64,000 bases of DNA from an uncultured Bacteroidales bacterium (lineage in GTDB: Bacteria > Bacteroidota > Bacteroidia > Bacteroidales > UBA932), in NCBI GenBank assembly GCA_947306365.1, contig CAMZGD010000005.1, positions 50,438 to 114,437 of the forward strand. Reading direction: 5' to 3'. This document shows positions 40,688 to 49,854 of the stretch, piece by piece. Every line of letters begins with the position of its first letter. Positions within the stretch are counted from its first letter, which is position 1. The notes beneath the pieces are model-generated. The model made no database searches. It had not been told where the DNA came from and saw only the letters and a list, made by a program, of their open reading frames with translations. The position numbers and the translations under genes were made by a program.

Positions 40688-43006
40688 TTATTCTTTCTTC
40701 AGTGCCTCGGCCGGGTTTGTCCGGGCTGTTTTGATGCTTTGATAAAGGATTGAGATGACAGCAATGAAGGCAACCATCAGTCCGACGATGACGAAAATCC
40801 ACCAGTGTAAGGTGATGCGGTGCCCGTAGCCGGAAAGCCAGCGGTTCATGATAAACCAGGCTACTGGGACGGCAATCACGAAGGCGATTCCCACCATCTG
40901 CATAAAGGACAGCACCAGTTCTTTCAGCACGCCGCTATAATCGGCGCCAAACACCTTCTTCACTGACACACTTCGGATCTCTTGCTGCATATGATAGGAA
41001 CTCATTGCGAAGAGGCCCAGGGCGGAAACCAAGATGGACAGCAGGCTGAAAATCAAAACAATCATAAGAACCCGTTCCTCATCTTTGAAACCGTCTTCGA
41101 TCATCTCCCCGATATACTCCGCCTCGAACATCCGGTCAGGGAAAACTTCCTTGGCGACGGCTTCCACCTGCCTACGGGCAGTTGCCCTGTCACCATTCGT
41201 CTTTATCAGCAGCATCCACGGCCAATTATCATCTGATATTTCACCCCAGTTGTAGATTGTTGCCGCACTCTGTTCGTCCTCCAGCGGACGAATTTTGAAA
41301 TCGTAGTAGATGCCGCCGATAGGAGTCGCCCCGCCTTGGGCCGCCATAAATTCCGTTGCTGATTCCTCAATGCCCAACTGTTTGAAAGCGTACTCGTTGA
41401 GCCACCAGGAATCCTGGTGGTTATCCTGTTTTACACGCAGTCCGAGAATCTGGAAATACTTGTCATCGCCCACGATTTGCTGGAACGACACCCAACGGCC
41501 GTCCGCCAGCTCCATCGTACTGTTGTTAGTTCCGTTCAACGGAATGCCGTTGCCCATTCCGACTTCTTCCACACAGGATTCCGTCCGTAGCCGGTCCAGC
41601 AGCGGGCGAAGCTTTCCGGCAGGGCCGTAGACATTGTCTACGACCAGGATGCCTTTGGTGTTGTATCCCAGATCGGCAGAGATCATATGCCGGATCTGAA
41701 GCTCCATCGTAAAGGCGCTCACCAGCATCACCACAGTCACGACATTCTGGACCACGATGATTACCTTGCTGTAGACCGTTTTCGTCTTGAGCCGGAGCGT
41801 ACCCCGCACGATCTCGATGGGCTGCGCCTTCTGGATAAGAAGGGCTGGAAGAATGCCGGCCAGGATTCCGAGTACGACGATGAAACCGAGTACCAGCGCC
41901 ACATTGACGGGCGTGACGGCCTTGAAGATAGACACCGGATAATCCAGAATCCGGGAAGCTGCCGGCGCAAGCGCCTCGGCCAGGAGGATGGCCAGCAGCA
42001 TCGAGATACCGCAGAGGATCGTGCTTTCCGCAATGACCTTCAGGAAGATGCTTCGTCTGTCAGCACCCACCAGCCGGCGAGTTGCCATCTCCTTGGCGCG
42101 GAAGCCGGTCAGTGCCGTGGTCATATTGATATAATTGAGTACGGCAAAGGCCAGCAGCAGCAGGCACATTGCCAGCAGCAGGTTCACGAAGCGGCGGTTT
42201 CCGAACTGAAGGGTTCCTGTCATATCCGAGCCGCCGTCTTCGTGGAAATACATATCCCTCAGCGGGATGATGTTCACCTTATTGTATTTGAACTTGTAAA
42301 CCCAGAAGTTCTCCTCTAACCAATCCAGCATCTCTCCCTGCTTCGCCTGGAGGTCGGCACCCGGATAGGTCATCACGAAACAGATGCCGCCTCCGGCGTT
42401 ACTCATATATTCATTGTGGGAAGAGTTTGTTCTCGGCATCAACTCGCCGCGGACCAGAACGTCTGGAGTCTTTAATATAGAGTTTCCAAAATCCTTCAAC
42501 ACGCCGCAGACCGTCAACTGGGTGCCACCGCTCTCGCTGAAGATCACTTGTCCAAGCGGATCCTTGTCGGCGAAATGCGCATTGGCGAATTCCTCGCTCA
42601 CCATACAGCGGTCCCAGGAGATGTGCCAGTCTTCCTTGTTTCCGGCCACCAAATCGTAGCTAAAGATGTCGAAGAAGGTGCTGTCGGCCGACATCATACG
42701 GCCATACACAATCTCGTTGTTGATGCTGAAACTGGAGGCCGACGACATATTCGCCACACAGCAACCTTTCTCGATCTCCGGGAAATTGTTTTTCAGGTGC
42801 TTGTCCAGCCAGTATCCCATATCGACGTTTTCCTCGTTGGCAATCACATAGATCCGGTCTGCATTCTCCTGGAAGGAATCCGTGGAGAGTTGCCGCTGGA
42901 CATACACCGCCAGCAGCAGCACGAACGCCATCGACACCGTCAGTCCCACGAGGTTTACCGCCCCGTACAGCTTATTCTTCTTAAGGAAGTTCCAAAAACT
43001 CTTCAT
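40688..43006 (-). CDS. FtsX-like/MacB-type ABC permease
   Basis: 772 residues with a duplicated layout: TM helix 1 (about 14-34), a periplasmic MacB_PCD domain, then three helices (about 285-400) of the first FtsX domain. A second helix (about 420-440), a second periplasmic domain and three C-terminal helices (about 665-765) follow, ending NPAEALKKE, the usual FtsX tail. This eight-helix double permease is common in Bacteroidota export clusters. It is separated by 2 bp from the hlyD gene. Confidence 0.92.
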   Translation of the reverse strand: MKSFWNFLKKNKLYGAVNLVGLTVSMAFVLLLAVYVQRQLSTDSFQENADRIYVIANEENVDMGYWLDKHLKNNFPEIEKGCCVANMSSASSFSINNEIVYGRMMSADSTFFDIFSYDLVAGNKEDWHISWDRCMVSEEFANAHFADKDPLGQVIFSESGGTQLTVCGVLKDFGNSILKTPDVLVRGELMPRTNSSHNEYMSNAGGGICFVMTYPGADLQAKQGEMLDWLEENFWVYKFKYNKVNIIPLRDMYFHEDGGSDMTGTLQFGNRRFVNLLLAMCLLLLAFAVLNYINMTTALTGFRAKEMATRRLVGADRRSIFLKVIAESTILCGISMLLAILLAEALAPAASRILDYPVSIFKAVTPVNVALVLGFIVVLGILAGILPALLIQKAQPIEIVRGTLRLKTKTVYSKVIIVVQNVVTVVMLVSAFTMELQIRHMISADLGYNTKGILVVDNVYGPAGKLRPLLDRLRTESCVEEVGMGNGIPLNGTNNSTMELADGRWVSFQQIVGDDKYFQILGLRVKQDNHQDSWWLNEYAFKQLGIEESATEFMAAQGGATPIGGIYYDFKIRPLEDEQSAATIYNWGEISDDNWPWMLLIKTNGDRATARRQVEAVAKEVFPDRMFEAEYIGEMIEDGFKDEERVLMIVLIFSLLSILVSALGLFAMSSYHMQQEIRSVSVKKVFGADYSGVLKELVLSFMQMVGIAFVIAVPVAWFIMNRWLSGYGHRITLHWWIFVIVGLMVAFIAVISILYQSIKTARTNPAEALKKE

Positions 43007-43008
43007 AA

Positions 43009-44265
43009 CTAAAAAACCAATACGTCTGAATCACCATAAGTTTCATACCCGGAAGTAATGACTTTTTCGCCGGGCTCCAGGCCTTCCAGGACTTCGTAGT
43101 ACTGCGGGTTCTGACGGCCGATGCGTATCTCTCTTTTGACGGCTTTGCTGCCATCTTTGTTAACAACATATATCCATTTTCCACCGGTCTTCTGGTAGAA
43201 GGTGCCTCTCGGGATGATGACCGCCTCTTCGGGCTGGCCCAGCTGGAGGTTCAGGTAGTAGGTCTGGCCGGAGCGGATGTTGTCAGGCTGCTCGCCGTCG
43301 AATTTGAAATCGGCCTTGAACTTGCCTTCTCTTACTTCCGGATAAACCTTGCGGATGACGGTGGAGAAGGTCTCTCCCTGGCGCTCAAAAGTCGCCTGCA
43401 GGCCTTCCACCACGCGGTCGATGTAGTGCTCGTCAATCTGGGCTTCCACTTTGTAGGTACCTACACTGTTGATTTGCCCAATCTTAGTGCCGCTGGCGAT
43501 GGACTGGCCAAGCACAACGTCCAGCAGACCCAACTCGCCGTCAATGGGGGCCTTGACTATGAGGTTGGATTTCCGTTTGCGAATCATCTGCATATTCAGC
43601 AGCATGTTGTCCAGACTCTCTTCCATTCGGTCAATCTGGGTGCCCCGGTAAAGGCTGTCCTGCTTCGAACGCTCTTGGACCAGTTCGTATTTCTGCCGGG
43701 CCAGCCGATAATCCTCCTCGGCTTTCATATAGTCTTCCCTGGCAATCAACTTGTCTTCATAGAGGGCTTTCTGCTGCTCGTAGGCACGCTTGAGCCGGTC
43801 CACCTGGGTGCCGTACTCCAGCACATTCTGGCGGACGTCCAGCTTCTGCTGCTCCATCTGGATCTGCGTGTTGCGCAGGATGTTCTCCTTTTCGGCCAGC
43901 TCGGCTTCGGAATTCAGGATCTGCAGGTCCAGGTTGTCGTTGCTCAGGATCAGGATGGGATCGCCGGCCTTCACGGTGGAACCTTCCTCGATGAGGATGG
44001 TCTGCACGATGCCGCCCTCCTGGGGTGAGAGCTGGATGGTCGTCATCGGCTGCACACGCCCGTTGATGCGGATATAGTCGTTGAACTCGCCAATGACAGC
44101 GGAGCTGATGGTGAGGGTTTCTTTGTCAATCCGCAGCCGTTTGTCGTTTGGACGTACAATCAGGTATATGATGAACGCCAGCAGCAGAACGCCCAGCCAC
44201 CAAGGCAGCGCCTTCCTGGTAAAAGCCACCCGCCAACCCGTTTTCTTTTCGATAATCTTATCCAT
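43009..44265 (-). CDS. HlyD/MacA-type periplasmic adaptor
   Basis: 418 residues. It has an N-terminal membrane anchor (about 21-40), a biotinyl-lipoyl half-motif (IRINGRVQPMTTIQLSP), a long coiled coil (about 115-235) and a beta-barrel/membrane-proximal region ending in EGLEPGEKVITSG. It would connect the FtsX-like permease to the TolC-like channel. It starts 15 bp after the tolC stop. Confidence 0.92.
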   Translation of the reverse strand: MDKIIEKKTGWRVAFTRKALPWWLGVLLLAFIIYLIVRPNDKRLRIDKETLTISSAVIGEFNDYIRINGRVQPMTTIQLSPQEGGIVQTILIEEGSTVKAGDPILILSNDNLDLQILNSEAELAEKENILRNTQIQMEQQKLDVRQNVLEYGTQVDRLKRAYEQQKALYEDKLIAREDYMKAEEDYRLARQKYELVQERSKQDSLYRGTQIDRMEESLDNMLLNMQMIRKRKSNLIVKAPIDGELGLLDVVLGQSIASGTKIGQINSVGTYKVEAQIDEHYIDRVVEGLQATFERQGETFSTVIRKVYPEVREGKFKADFKFDGEQPDNIRSGQTYYLNLQLGQPEEAVIIPRGTFYQKTGGKWIYVVNKDGSKAVKREIRIGRQNPQYYEVLEGLEPGEKVITSGYETYGDSDVLVF

Positions 44266-44280
44266 CGTGTTTGTAATCTT

Positions 44281-45633
44281 CTACTGATTGATGTATTCCG
44301 TTCCGTTGTAATATCGCACCACGGCCTGCTTGATGAGATACTTGAACAGCGAGTTCATCTCATCGGCTCGGGCACGGAGATAATTGTTCGTAACCGTCTG
44401 ATACTCGACAGACGAGATCAGGCCCTGCTCCATTTTCTTGGCATTCAGCCGATAAGCCGCTTCCTGCGCCGAAACATTCCAGAGCGCCTGCTCATAAGCT
44501 GCCTGCGCACCGTCGCGATCCTGCACCGCCCGCTGCACCTCCGATGCCACTTCACGGCGCTTCTGGTCATACTGCGCCGTCATCTTCTTCACCGCATTGC
44601 GCCTGCGCGCAATATGATCGTGACCCTGCAGCCGATTGTAGATGGGAATCGACATCGAGAATTGGATGTATTCACCCTGATGGTTCCGGAGCTGGTCACG
44701 GTAGGGATCGAGATGCAGATCCTGCCCCGGATAATTGAAATAGCTCGTACTCCACCCCGCATACAAGTTCAGGCTCGGCAGCAGCTGCCAGCGGGCCGTC
44801 GCCAGTTCGCGCCGCGCATTCTCCGCCTGCCATCCGGCAATCTTTACGGCCGGATCGTGGGAAAGCGCATAATCAAGGACCGATTCCTTATCCTCTTGCG
44901 CGAAAACGAATGTCCCGATCTCCGTATCGATCACCAGCTCCTGGTCAACCGGCCAGAACAGCAGGTCAGCCAGGTTCGTCCGCTGATCGGCATACTGATT
45001 CCGCACCTCGATGGCATCATACCGCCGGCCAGCCAGGTCCGCCTCGGCCTGTACCACATCCGCATGGCTCTTCTGGCCAATCTCTTCCTGCTTCTGCATC
45101 TTCTTCAGCGATGCTTCCGCCACCGCCACCTGCGCTGCATAGATATCACACAGCCGCTTGTAGTACACTACATTGTAATACGCCTCCATCACCGCCAGGC
45201 AAATGTCAGCCTCCACCTGCTTTTCCTGCGTCTGGCCGATCGCCAGCGCCGTCCTGGAAATCTTCAGATTGTTCACCGCACTGAACCCGTCGAACAACGT
45301 GATGTCCGCCCCCACGGAATACCCGTTGTGGAACGAAGTCTCCGTCACGTAGGTATTGGTCTCCGGGTCGATGCTGCGGCCGAAATTGTAATACGCATAG
45401 GTGCCGCCGCTGATGCCCGGCGTAAACGCCTTGAGCACCGCATTCCGCCTCGCAATCTGCGCATCCCCGATCTCCGCCTCCTGAATCCGCACCTTCGTCG
45501 AATTCGAAATCGCATACTCCATGCAATCCCGCAGCGTCATCACCTGTCCCCAGGCCTCTGTCCCGGTGACAGAGGCCATGACGGAAACAAAAGCAATTCC
45601 TATGAAAAAAAACTGTTTAGTCATCTTGTTCAT
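44281..45633 (-). CDS. TolC-family outer-membrane efflux protein
   Basis: 450 residues from ATG at 45633. A signal peptide covers about 1-29. Two OEP repeats have long coiled coils (LRDCMEYAISNSTKVRIQEAEI opens the first; a second begins near NARRELATARWQLLPSL). It forms the outer-membrane exit duct. It is the first gene of the export operon and is preceded by an intergenic region rich in TTTACACT repeats and a -24-like element. Confidence 0.93.
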   Translation of the reverse strand: MNKMTKQFFFIGIAFVSVMASVTGTEAWGQVMTLRDCMEYAISNSTKVRIQEAEIGDAQIARRNAVLKAFTPGISGGTYAYYNFGRSIDPETNTYVTETSFHNGYSVGADITLFDGFSAVNNLKISRTALAIGQTQEKQVEADICLAVMEAYYNVVYYKRLCDIYAAQVAVAEASLKKMQKQEEIGQKSHADVVQAEADLAGRRYDAIEVRNQYADQRTNLADLLFWPVDQELVIDTEIGTFVFAQEDKESVLDYALSHDPAVKIAGWQAENARRELATARWQLLPSLNLYAGWSTSYFNYPGQDLHLDPYRDQLRNHQGEYIQFSMSIPIYNRLQGHDHIARRRNAVKKMTAQYDQKRREVASEVQRAVQDRDGAQAAYEQALWNVSAQEAAYRLNAKKMEQGLISSVEYQTVTNNYLRARADEMNSLFKYLIKQAVVRYYNGTEYINQ

Positions 45634-45652
45634 TCTCGTTTCGCCCAAACAA

Positions 45653-45670
45653 TGACACGCCCCGTGCCAA
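45653..45670 (-). promoter_or_regulatory. Candidate sigma-54 promoter of the export operon
   Basis: On the minus strand TTGGCACG matches the -24 element of sigma-54 promoters exactly. The -12 position reads GTGT instead of TTGC, so only its G is conserved, at the right spacing. The predicted start would fall about 10 bases before the tolC ATG. The adjacent sigma-54 response regulator makes this the obvious site for it to act. Confidence 0.45.
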
Positions 45671-45713
45671 AATATTTAACACACTGATTTACAGGAAGAA
45701 CACAAAAGAACAA

Positions 45714-45768
45714 GGAGTGTAAAGCCTGTAAAGACTTTACACTCCCTTTACACTTCGGAATTTACACT
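45714..45768. promoter_or_regulatory. Operator cluster (putative response-regulator binding sites)
   Basis: A perfect 11-bp inverted repeat, GGAGTGTAAAG (45714-45724) with CTTTACACTCC (45735-45745), overlaps the palindrome TGTAAAG-A-CTTTACA (45727-45741). Two further direct copies of TTTACACT lie at 45747-45754 and 45761-45768. The cluster lies about 70-125 bases upstream of the predicted start of the tolC transcript, the usual place for NtrC-type enhancer sites. Confidence 0.6.
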
Positions 45769-45777
45769 TGCCGATTC

Positions 45778-46659
45778 TTACCGGAAAACCAGCTGGAATA
45801 CCGTCTGGTTCACATCACTCTGAATCAGGTCGATGGTGCCGTTGTGCTGCCGCATAATCTGCCTAGCCAGCGAGAGGCCGATGCCGGAACCATCCTCCTT
45901 GGTGGTGTAAAACGGAACAAAGACCTGTTCCTGCGCAGAGACCGGTATGGGTTCACCGTCATTGGCCACCCGGATGACAACCTCATCCTCCCTGCCCATC
46001 CCGGCATGGATGTCGATATGCTTTGCACCCGCCTGCAGGGCATTCTTGATCAGGTTGATGAGAACCTGTGAAATCTGTCCCTCATCCGCATATACCATCA
46101 GGTCCGGTTCCTCGGGCCGATAGGTGCAGACAGCCCCGCAGGAGGCGGCATACTCGCTGTTCAGCGAGATAACCTGATCCATCAGCTCCTGCAGGTCAAC
46201 GGCCCGGCGCGACGGCCTGGCCACACCGGAAAGCTGACGGTATGTCTCCACAAACTTGATGAGATTCTTGGAGGAATCGGAGATGGTATCAAGCCCCGTC
46301 TTGACATCCAGCTCGCTGTGCCCATTCTCATCCATCGACTTCGCCAAAGCATCGGAAAGCGAGGCAATCGGCGACACCGTATTCATAATCTCGTGCGTGA
46401 GGACCCGGATCAGCTTCGACCAGGAATCCTGCTCGTGCGCCTGCCGCTGCTTCTCGAAAATCGTCCGGATACGGTTCAGCGTGCGGTTGAACTTGTTCTT
46501 GTCCTGGAAGCGGAAGTTCAGTTCTCCGTCCTCCAGGGCATCCATCATATAGGCCACCTTCCTGATGTCCTTCCGACGGGTATGCAACGTAGCAATCACC
46601 GCCACGATAATCGCAACGATGGAACACGCTCCGATGAGATGCCAGACAGTGAAGGTCAT
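45778..46659 (-). CDS. Sensor-less histidine kinase
   Basis: 293 residues. One transmembrane helix (about 9-25) is followed by a HAMP-like/linker segment (30-75), the dimerisation-phosphoacceptor motif LTHEIMN with His89, and an ATPase domain with N box LINLIKNALQA, G1 VANDGEPI and G2 GSGIGLSLA. There is no periplasmic sensing domain, so the signal is probably membrane-borne or comes from a partner such as the export complex. It overlaps the response-regulator stop by four bases (ATGA). Confidence 0.92.
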   Translation of the reverse strand: MTFTVWHLIGACSIVAIIVAVIATLHTRRKDIRKVAYMMDALEDGELNFRFQDKNKFNRTLNRIRTIFEKQRQAHEQDSWSKLIRVLTHEIMNTVSPIASLSDALAKSMDENGHSELDVKTGLDTISDSSKNLIKFVETYRQLSGVARPSRRAVDLQELMDQVISLNSEYAASCGAVCTYRPEEPDLMVYADEGQISQVLINLIKNALQAGAKHIDIHAGMGREDEVVIRVANDGEPIPVSAQEQVFVPFYTTKEDGSGIGLSLARQIMRQHNGTIDLIQSDVNQTVFQLVFR

Positions 46660-48002
46660 AGCCCGAATTTCTTCATTTTGGCGTACAAGGTCGGTCGACT
46701 GATGCCCAGTATCTTCGCGGCAGCAGAAATATTCCCGTTGCTCCGCAGGACAGCCTCACGGACCATTCTTTCTTCCTCCGCATCGCTGATGGCCTTCATC
46801 GTTCCGGCAGCAGGAGCCCCTGCCCTGGCCTGCTCCAGCTGGATGTCCTTCGCCGTGAGCGTGGTCCCCTCCGAAAGGATGACCGCCTTCTCGATGCAGT
46901 TCTGCAGTTCCCGGATGTTGCCGCTCCACCGGCCACCCTCCAACAGCGCCTTCGCCGATTCATCCAGCCCAGCCAGCGGCCGATGATACTTCTCGGCAAA
47001 CTGACCGATAAAACGCTCAGCCAGCGGTACGATATCCTCCCTGCGCTCCCTGAGAGGCGGAAGGGCGATATGGACAGTATTGATTCTATAGTACAAGTCC
47101 TCACGGAACCGGCCTTCCCGAACCAACTGCTCCAGATCCATATTGGTGGCGCAAATCAAGCGGATGTTCACCGGGATAGCCTGACTCCCACCAACCCGCG
47201 CCACGCTGCGGCTCTGAATCACCCGCAGCAGCTTGGCCTGCAGATGCAGGGGAATATTGCCGATTTCATCCAGGAACAGCGTGCCGCCGTCGGCCTGCTC
47301 AAACTTGCCCACGTGGTCCGTATGCGCATCGGTAAATGCACCTTTGACATGCCCGAACAGTTCACTCTCAAAGAGGGTTTCAGAAATGGCCCCGGCATCA
47401 ACCGCCACCATCGGTTTCCCGTTCCGCAGGCTCCGGGCATGAATCTCCCGGGCCAGCACGTCCTTTCCGGTACCGTTCTCCCCGGTGATGAGTACGGTTG
47501 CATCCGTGGGCGCAATCTTATCAACGGTCTTCCGGATGACAGACATGGGACGGGACGCGCCCCAGTACATAGCTCCCTCGCTACGCTCAGGATGACAATT
47601 CCCCGTCACCTTCCGGGCCTTGTCCCGCGCTGCGGTGAGCGTGGCCACCAGCTTCTCATTCTCCCAAGGCTTCACGATGAAGTCGAACGCACCGCGCTTC
47701 ATCCCTTCCACGGCCAGCTGGATATCGGCATAAGCCGTGAACAGCACCACTTCCACCTCCGGCATCATCTGTTTGATTTCCCGGGCCCAATACAAACCCT
47801 CGTTGCCGGTATTGATGTCCGTGTTGAAATTCATATCCAGCAGCACCACATCCGGCCGGAAGCGCTCCAGCGTCGAGACCAATGCAGCCGGCGACGGCAG
47901 CGTCTCCACCTCCGCGAAATGCATCGGCAGCAGAATCTTCAGCGCCTGCCGAATGCCGGCGTTGTCATCCACAATGAGTATCTTTCCCTTCTTTGAGGCC
48001 AT
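46656..48002 (-). CDS. Sigma-54-dependent response regulator (NtrC type)
   Basis: 448 residues from ATG at 48002; an upstream reading to 48110 lacks family similarity. The receiver domain (1-125) has Asp56 as the phosphoacceptor. The AAA+ domain (about 150-385) has Walker A GENGTGKD, a GAFTDA form of the sigma-54-contact loop and DEIGNIP. The C-terminal Fis-type helix-turn-helix (about 410-448) contains [17 protein letters not shown]. The linker at about 134-144 is encoded by an inserted dispersed repeat ([10 protein letters not shown]). It probably activates the adjacent tolC-hlyD-ftsX-ATPase operon. Confidence 0.94.
   Translation of the reverse strand: MASKKGKILIVDDNAGIRQALKILLPMHFAEVETLPSPAALVSTLERFRPDVVLLDMNFNTDINTGNEGLYWAREIKQMMPEVEVVLFTAYADIQLAVEGMKRGAFDFIVKPWENEKLVATLTAARDKARKVTGNCHPERSEGAMYWGASRPMSVIRKTVDKIAPTDATVLITGENGTGKDVLAREIHARSLRNGKPMVAVDAGAISETLFESELFGHVKGAFTDAHTDHVGKFEQADGGTLFLDEIGNIPLHLQAKLLRVIQSRSVARVGGSQAIPVNIRLICATNMDLEQLVREGRFREDLYYRINTVHIALPPLRERREDIVPLAERFIGQFAEKYHRPLAGLDESAKALLEGGRWSGNIRELQNCIEKAVILSEGTTLTAKDIQLEQARAGAPAAGTMKAISDAEEERMVREAVLRSNGNISAAAKILGISRPTLYAKMKKFGL
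47572..47599. repeat. Dispersed repeat inserted in-frame in the response-regulator gene
   Basis: On the minus strand the segment contains TGTCATCCTGAGCGTAGCGA, a sequence known as an intergenic repeat in many bacteria and often mistranslated as CHPERSEG. Here it lies in frame in the linker between receiver and AAA+ domains and encodes [10 protein letters not shown]. Confidence 0.7.
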
Positions 48003-48018
48003 AATCAAAAATATCCAA

Positions 48019-48570
48019 TCATTCCCGGACAGGCAAAGGCCGGAACCAGCTGAAATGCACGTTGCCGTATTTCCGCTCCTTGACAAAGGACGGATGGGCG
48101 GAAAAGTCATACGCGGCCGGATGCTCGAGGATCAGATAGCCCGCATCGTGCACCAGCCGGTGCGAGAGGACCTTGTCGGGCAGCGTGTCGAGGCCTTCCA
48201 GTGCATAGGGCGGATCGGCGAAGACGATGTCGAACCGTTTCGTGCAGAGCGGCAGGAAGTCGAAGACATTGTGGCGGACCACCTGCACGGTCGAGGCGAC
48301 ACCCAGGGAAGCGGCCGTCTTCTTGATGAAGGCCGCGTTGACCGGATTCATTTCGACGGAAATGACGCTCCCCGCCCCCCGCGAGGCAAACTCGAAAGCG
48401 ATCGCGCCCGTGCCGCCGAACAGGTCGAGCACCGCCAGGTCCTCGAAAAAGAACTCGCTGTCGAGACTGTTGAAGAGGCCTTCCCGGGCGAAATCCGTCG
48501 TCGGACGGGCCTTGTAGCCGACTGGCGGACGGATCTCCCGGCCGCGAAGGGTTCCGCCGATGATCCTCAT
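48019..48570 (-). CDS. rsmD: 16S rRNA (guanine-966 N2)-methyltransferase RsmD
   Basis: 183 residues, a class I SAM-dependent methyltransferase acting on the 30S subunit. The N-terminus MRIIGGTLRGREI and RPTTDFAREGLFN are RsmD hallmarks. The SAM motif is VLDLFGGTGAIAFE and the catalytic motif DPPY. The start overlaps the preceding stop by four bases, giving the typical Bacteroidales pair DUF3822-rsmD. Confidence 0.94.
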   Translation of the reverse strand: MRIIGGTLRGREIRPPVGYKARPTTDFAREGLFNSLDSEFFFEDLAVLDLFGGTGAIAFEFASRGAGSVISVEMNPVNAAFIKKTAASLGVASTVQVVRHNVFDFLPLCTKRFDIVFADPPYALEGLDTLPDKVLSHRLVHDAGYLILEHPAAYDFSAHPSFVKERKYGNVHFSWFRPLPVRE

Positions 48571-49019
48571 AGCACCTCCACGCTGGCAAAATGCCGGAAC
48601 AGGTCGCTCTTGACCGACTCGTCCGCCTCGCCGAAGAAATGGACGGCCGTCACTTCCGGATTGATCTGGAACTGCCGCAGGGCGGCGAAGAGAAAATACT
48701 GGGCCGTAACCGCGTCGGCCGCCGGATACGAATTGCAGAGCAGCAGCCGGTCGCCGGCCGCCACCACGATGTCCACCCGGCCATCCCCGAGACGGACCAC
48801 CACCTTGTTGTATCCGTCGAGCGCCGCGGCCGCCGCCAGCATATCGGCGATGCGGCGTGCATCGGCCTCGTCTCCGGCATAAAGAAGAACTGCCTTATAG
48901 CAAGGCAGTTCTAAACTTTTTACCGAATCGGTCTTCTCGAGAATGACGACCTGGGAAAGCAGTTCCGCGGCGGAATCCTGCGAGAAGTACCCTTCCGGAA
49001 TGAGGGTATACTTCAACAC
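48567..49019 (-). CDS. DUF3822-like protein, short form
   Basis: 150 residues. Its place directly before rsmD and the segments ECL-like KSLELPCYKAVLLYAG and LCNSYPAADAVTAQYFLFAALRQF fit the DUF3822 family (actin-like fold) of Bacteroidetes. Family members usually have about 260 residues, so roughly the N-terminal half is missing or reduced. The start is GTG and shares its G with the TAG stop of the upstream gene. Confidence 0.6.
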   Translation of the reverse strand: MLKYTLIPEGYFSQDSAAELLSQVVILEKTDSVKSLELPCYKAVLLYAGDEADARRIADMLAAAAALDGYNKVVVRLGDGRVDIVVAAGDRLLLCNSYPAADAVTAQYFLFAALRQFQINPEVTAVHFFGEADESVKSDLFRHFASVEVL

Positions 49020-49717
49020 TATTCCCAGTTTCCGGCGTTGTTGTTCGCGTTTTCGATCGATCCGACCATCAGGCCCGGATAGCGGTCGGTATCCTCACGT
49101 TCGGACACCAGGTTGACAATCTGCTGACGGTCCATTCCCCGAAGCAGCGACCAGTACGGCATCTGGGCTTCGAAAAGCGGGACGTCCACACCGGACACCT
49201 GCTTGACGATGCTCCGCATGATGACGGTATCCTGCTTGTCCGTGAACGGAATGTAACGAAGCGCGTTCACGTCGAAGTTGGGACGGCGGGTGAAGAGGGT
49301 GTCTTTCACCAGCGTCTGCTGCGGGATACGGATGATCAGGTTGTTGTCACCATTCTCATACATCTCGTAGAGCTTCTCCATGAGTTTCTCGCCCTTGAGG
49401 TTGCGCAGCGTCTTCTTGACGGCTTCGGTATGCAGGACGGCGACCGAGTCGTCCTCGGAACCGATCTGGCGCATCACCGTGATCTTTCCGTTGTTGTAGA
49501 AGTCGATCAGCGAGTCCATCACCGTGGCATAGTGGCCGAAGTTGTCCTTGTAGGTAACCTGCAGGGTACGGATGTCCTTGAGCTGCTCGACAGCCACATT
49601 CTGGCGGCGCTGCAATTCATTCTTGAACTTCACCGGTTCGCTGATGCTCCGGTAAAGGAGGAAAGCCAGACCGAGAATCAGGAGCGGAAAAATGAAATAG
49701 GTTAAAAGTTTTCTCAT
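49019..49717 (-). CDS. Conserved membrane-anchored protein, unknown function
   Basis: 232 residues. One N-terminal hydrophobic anchor (about 6-22) is followed by a periplasmic or cytoplasmic body with a helical start (EPVKFKNELQRRQNVAVEQLKDIR), which recalls the pilin-like or DUF-type proteins next to DUF3822 in Bacteroidales. No catalytic motif is seen. The -7 box TATTTTTG (complement of 49781-49788) lies about 65 bp upstream and probably serves this gene, the DUF3822-like gene and rsmD together. Confidence 0.6.
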   Translation of the reverse strand: MRKLLTYFIFPLLILGLAFLLYRSISEPVKFKNELQRRQNVAVEQLKDIRTLQVTYKDNFGHYATVMDSLIDFYNNGKITVMRQIGSEDDSVAVLHTEAVKKTLRNLKGEKLMEKLYEMYENGDNNLIIRIPQQTLVKDTLFTRRPNFDVNALRYIPFTDKQDTVIMRSIVKQVSGVDVPLFEAQMPYWSLLRGMDRQQIVNLVSEREDTDRYPGLMVGSIENANNNAGNWE

Positions 49718-49780
49718 ATTGTGTTAATCTTTTAATATTGTCTTCGTTTTCGCGCAATGCGCCAAGATTGATTCGACCTA

Positions 49781-49827
49781 CAAAAATAAAAAATATATTT
49801 CAAGACTACAATATATTTTTAAATTTG
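49781..49827. promoter_or_regulatory. Divergent -7 boxes for the 49019-49717 gene and nrnA
   Basis: The complement of 49781-49788 reads TATTTTTG. On the plus strand 49820-49827 reads TAAATTTG, 27 bases before the nrnA start. The leader of the leftward transcript includes a small GGCGC-ATT-GCGC hairpin around 49753-49765. Confidence 0.55.
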
Positions 49828-49854
49828 CGGAAAGAAAAACGAGCCGCCATTTCC

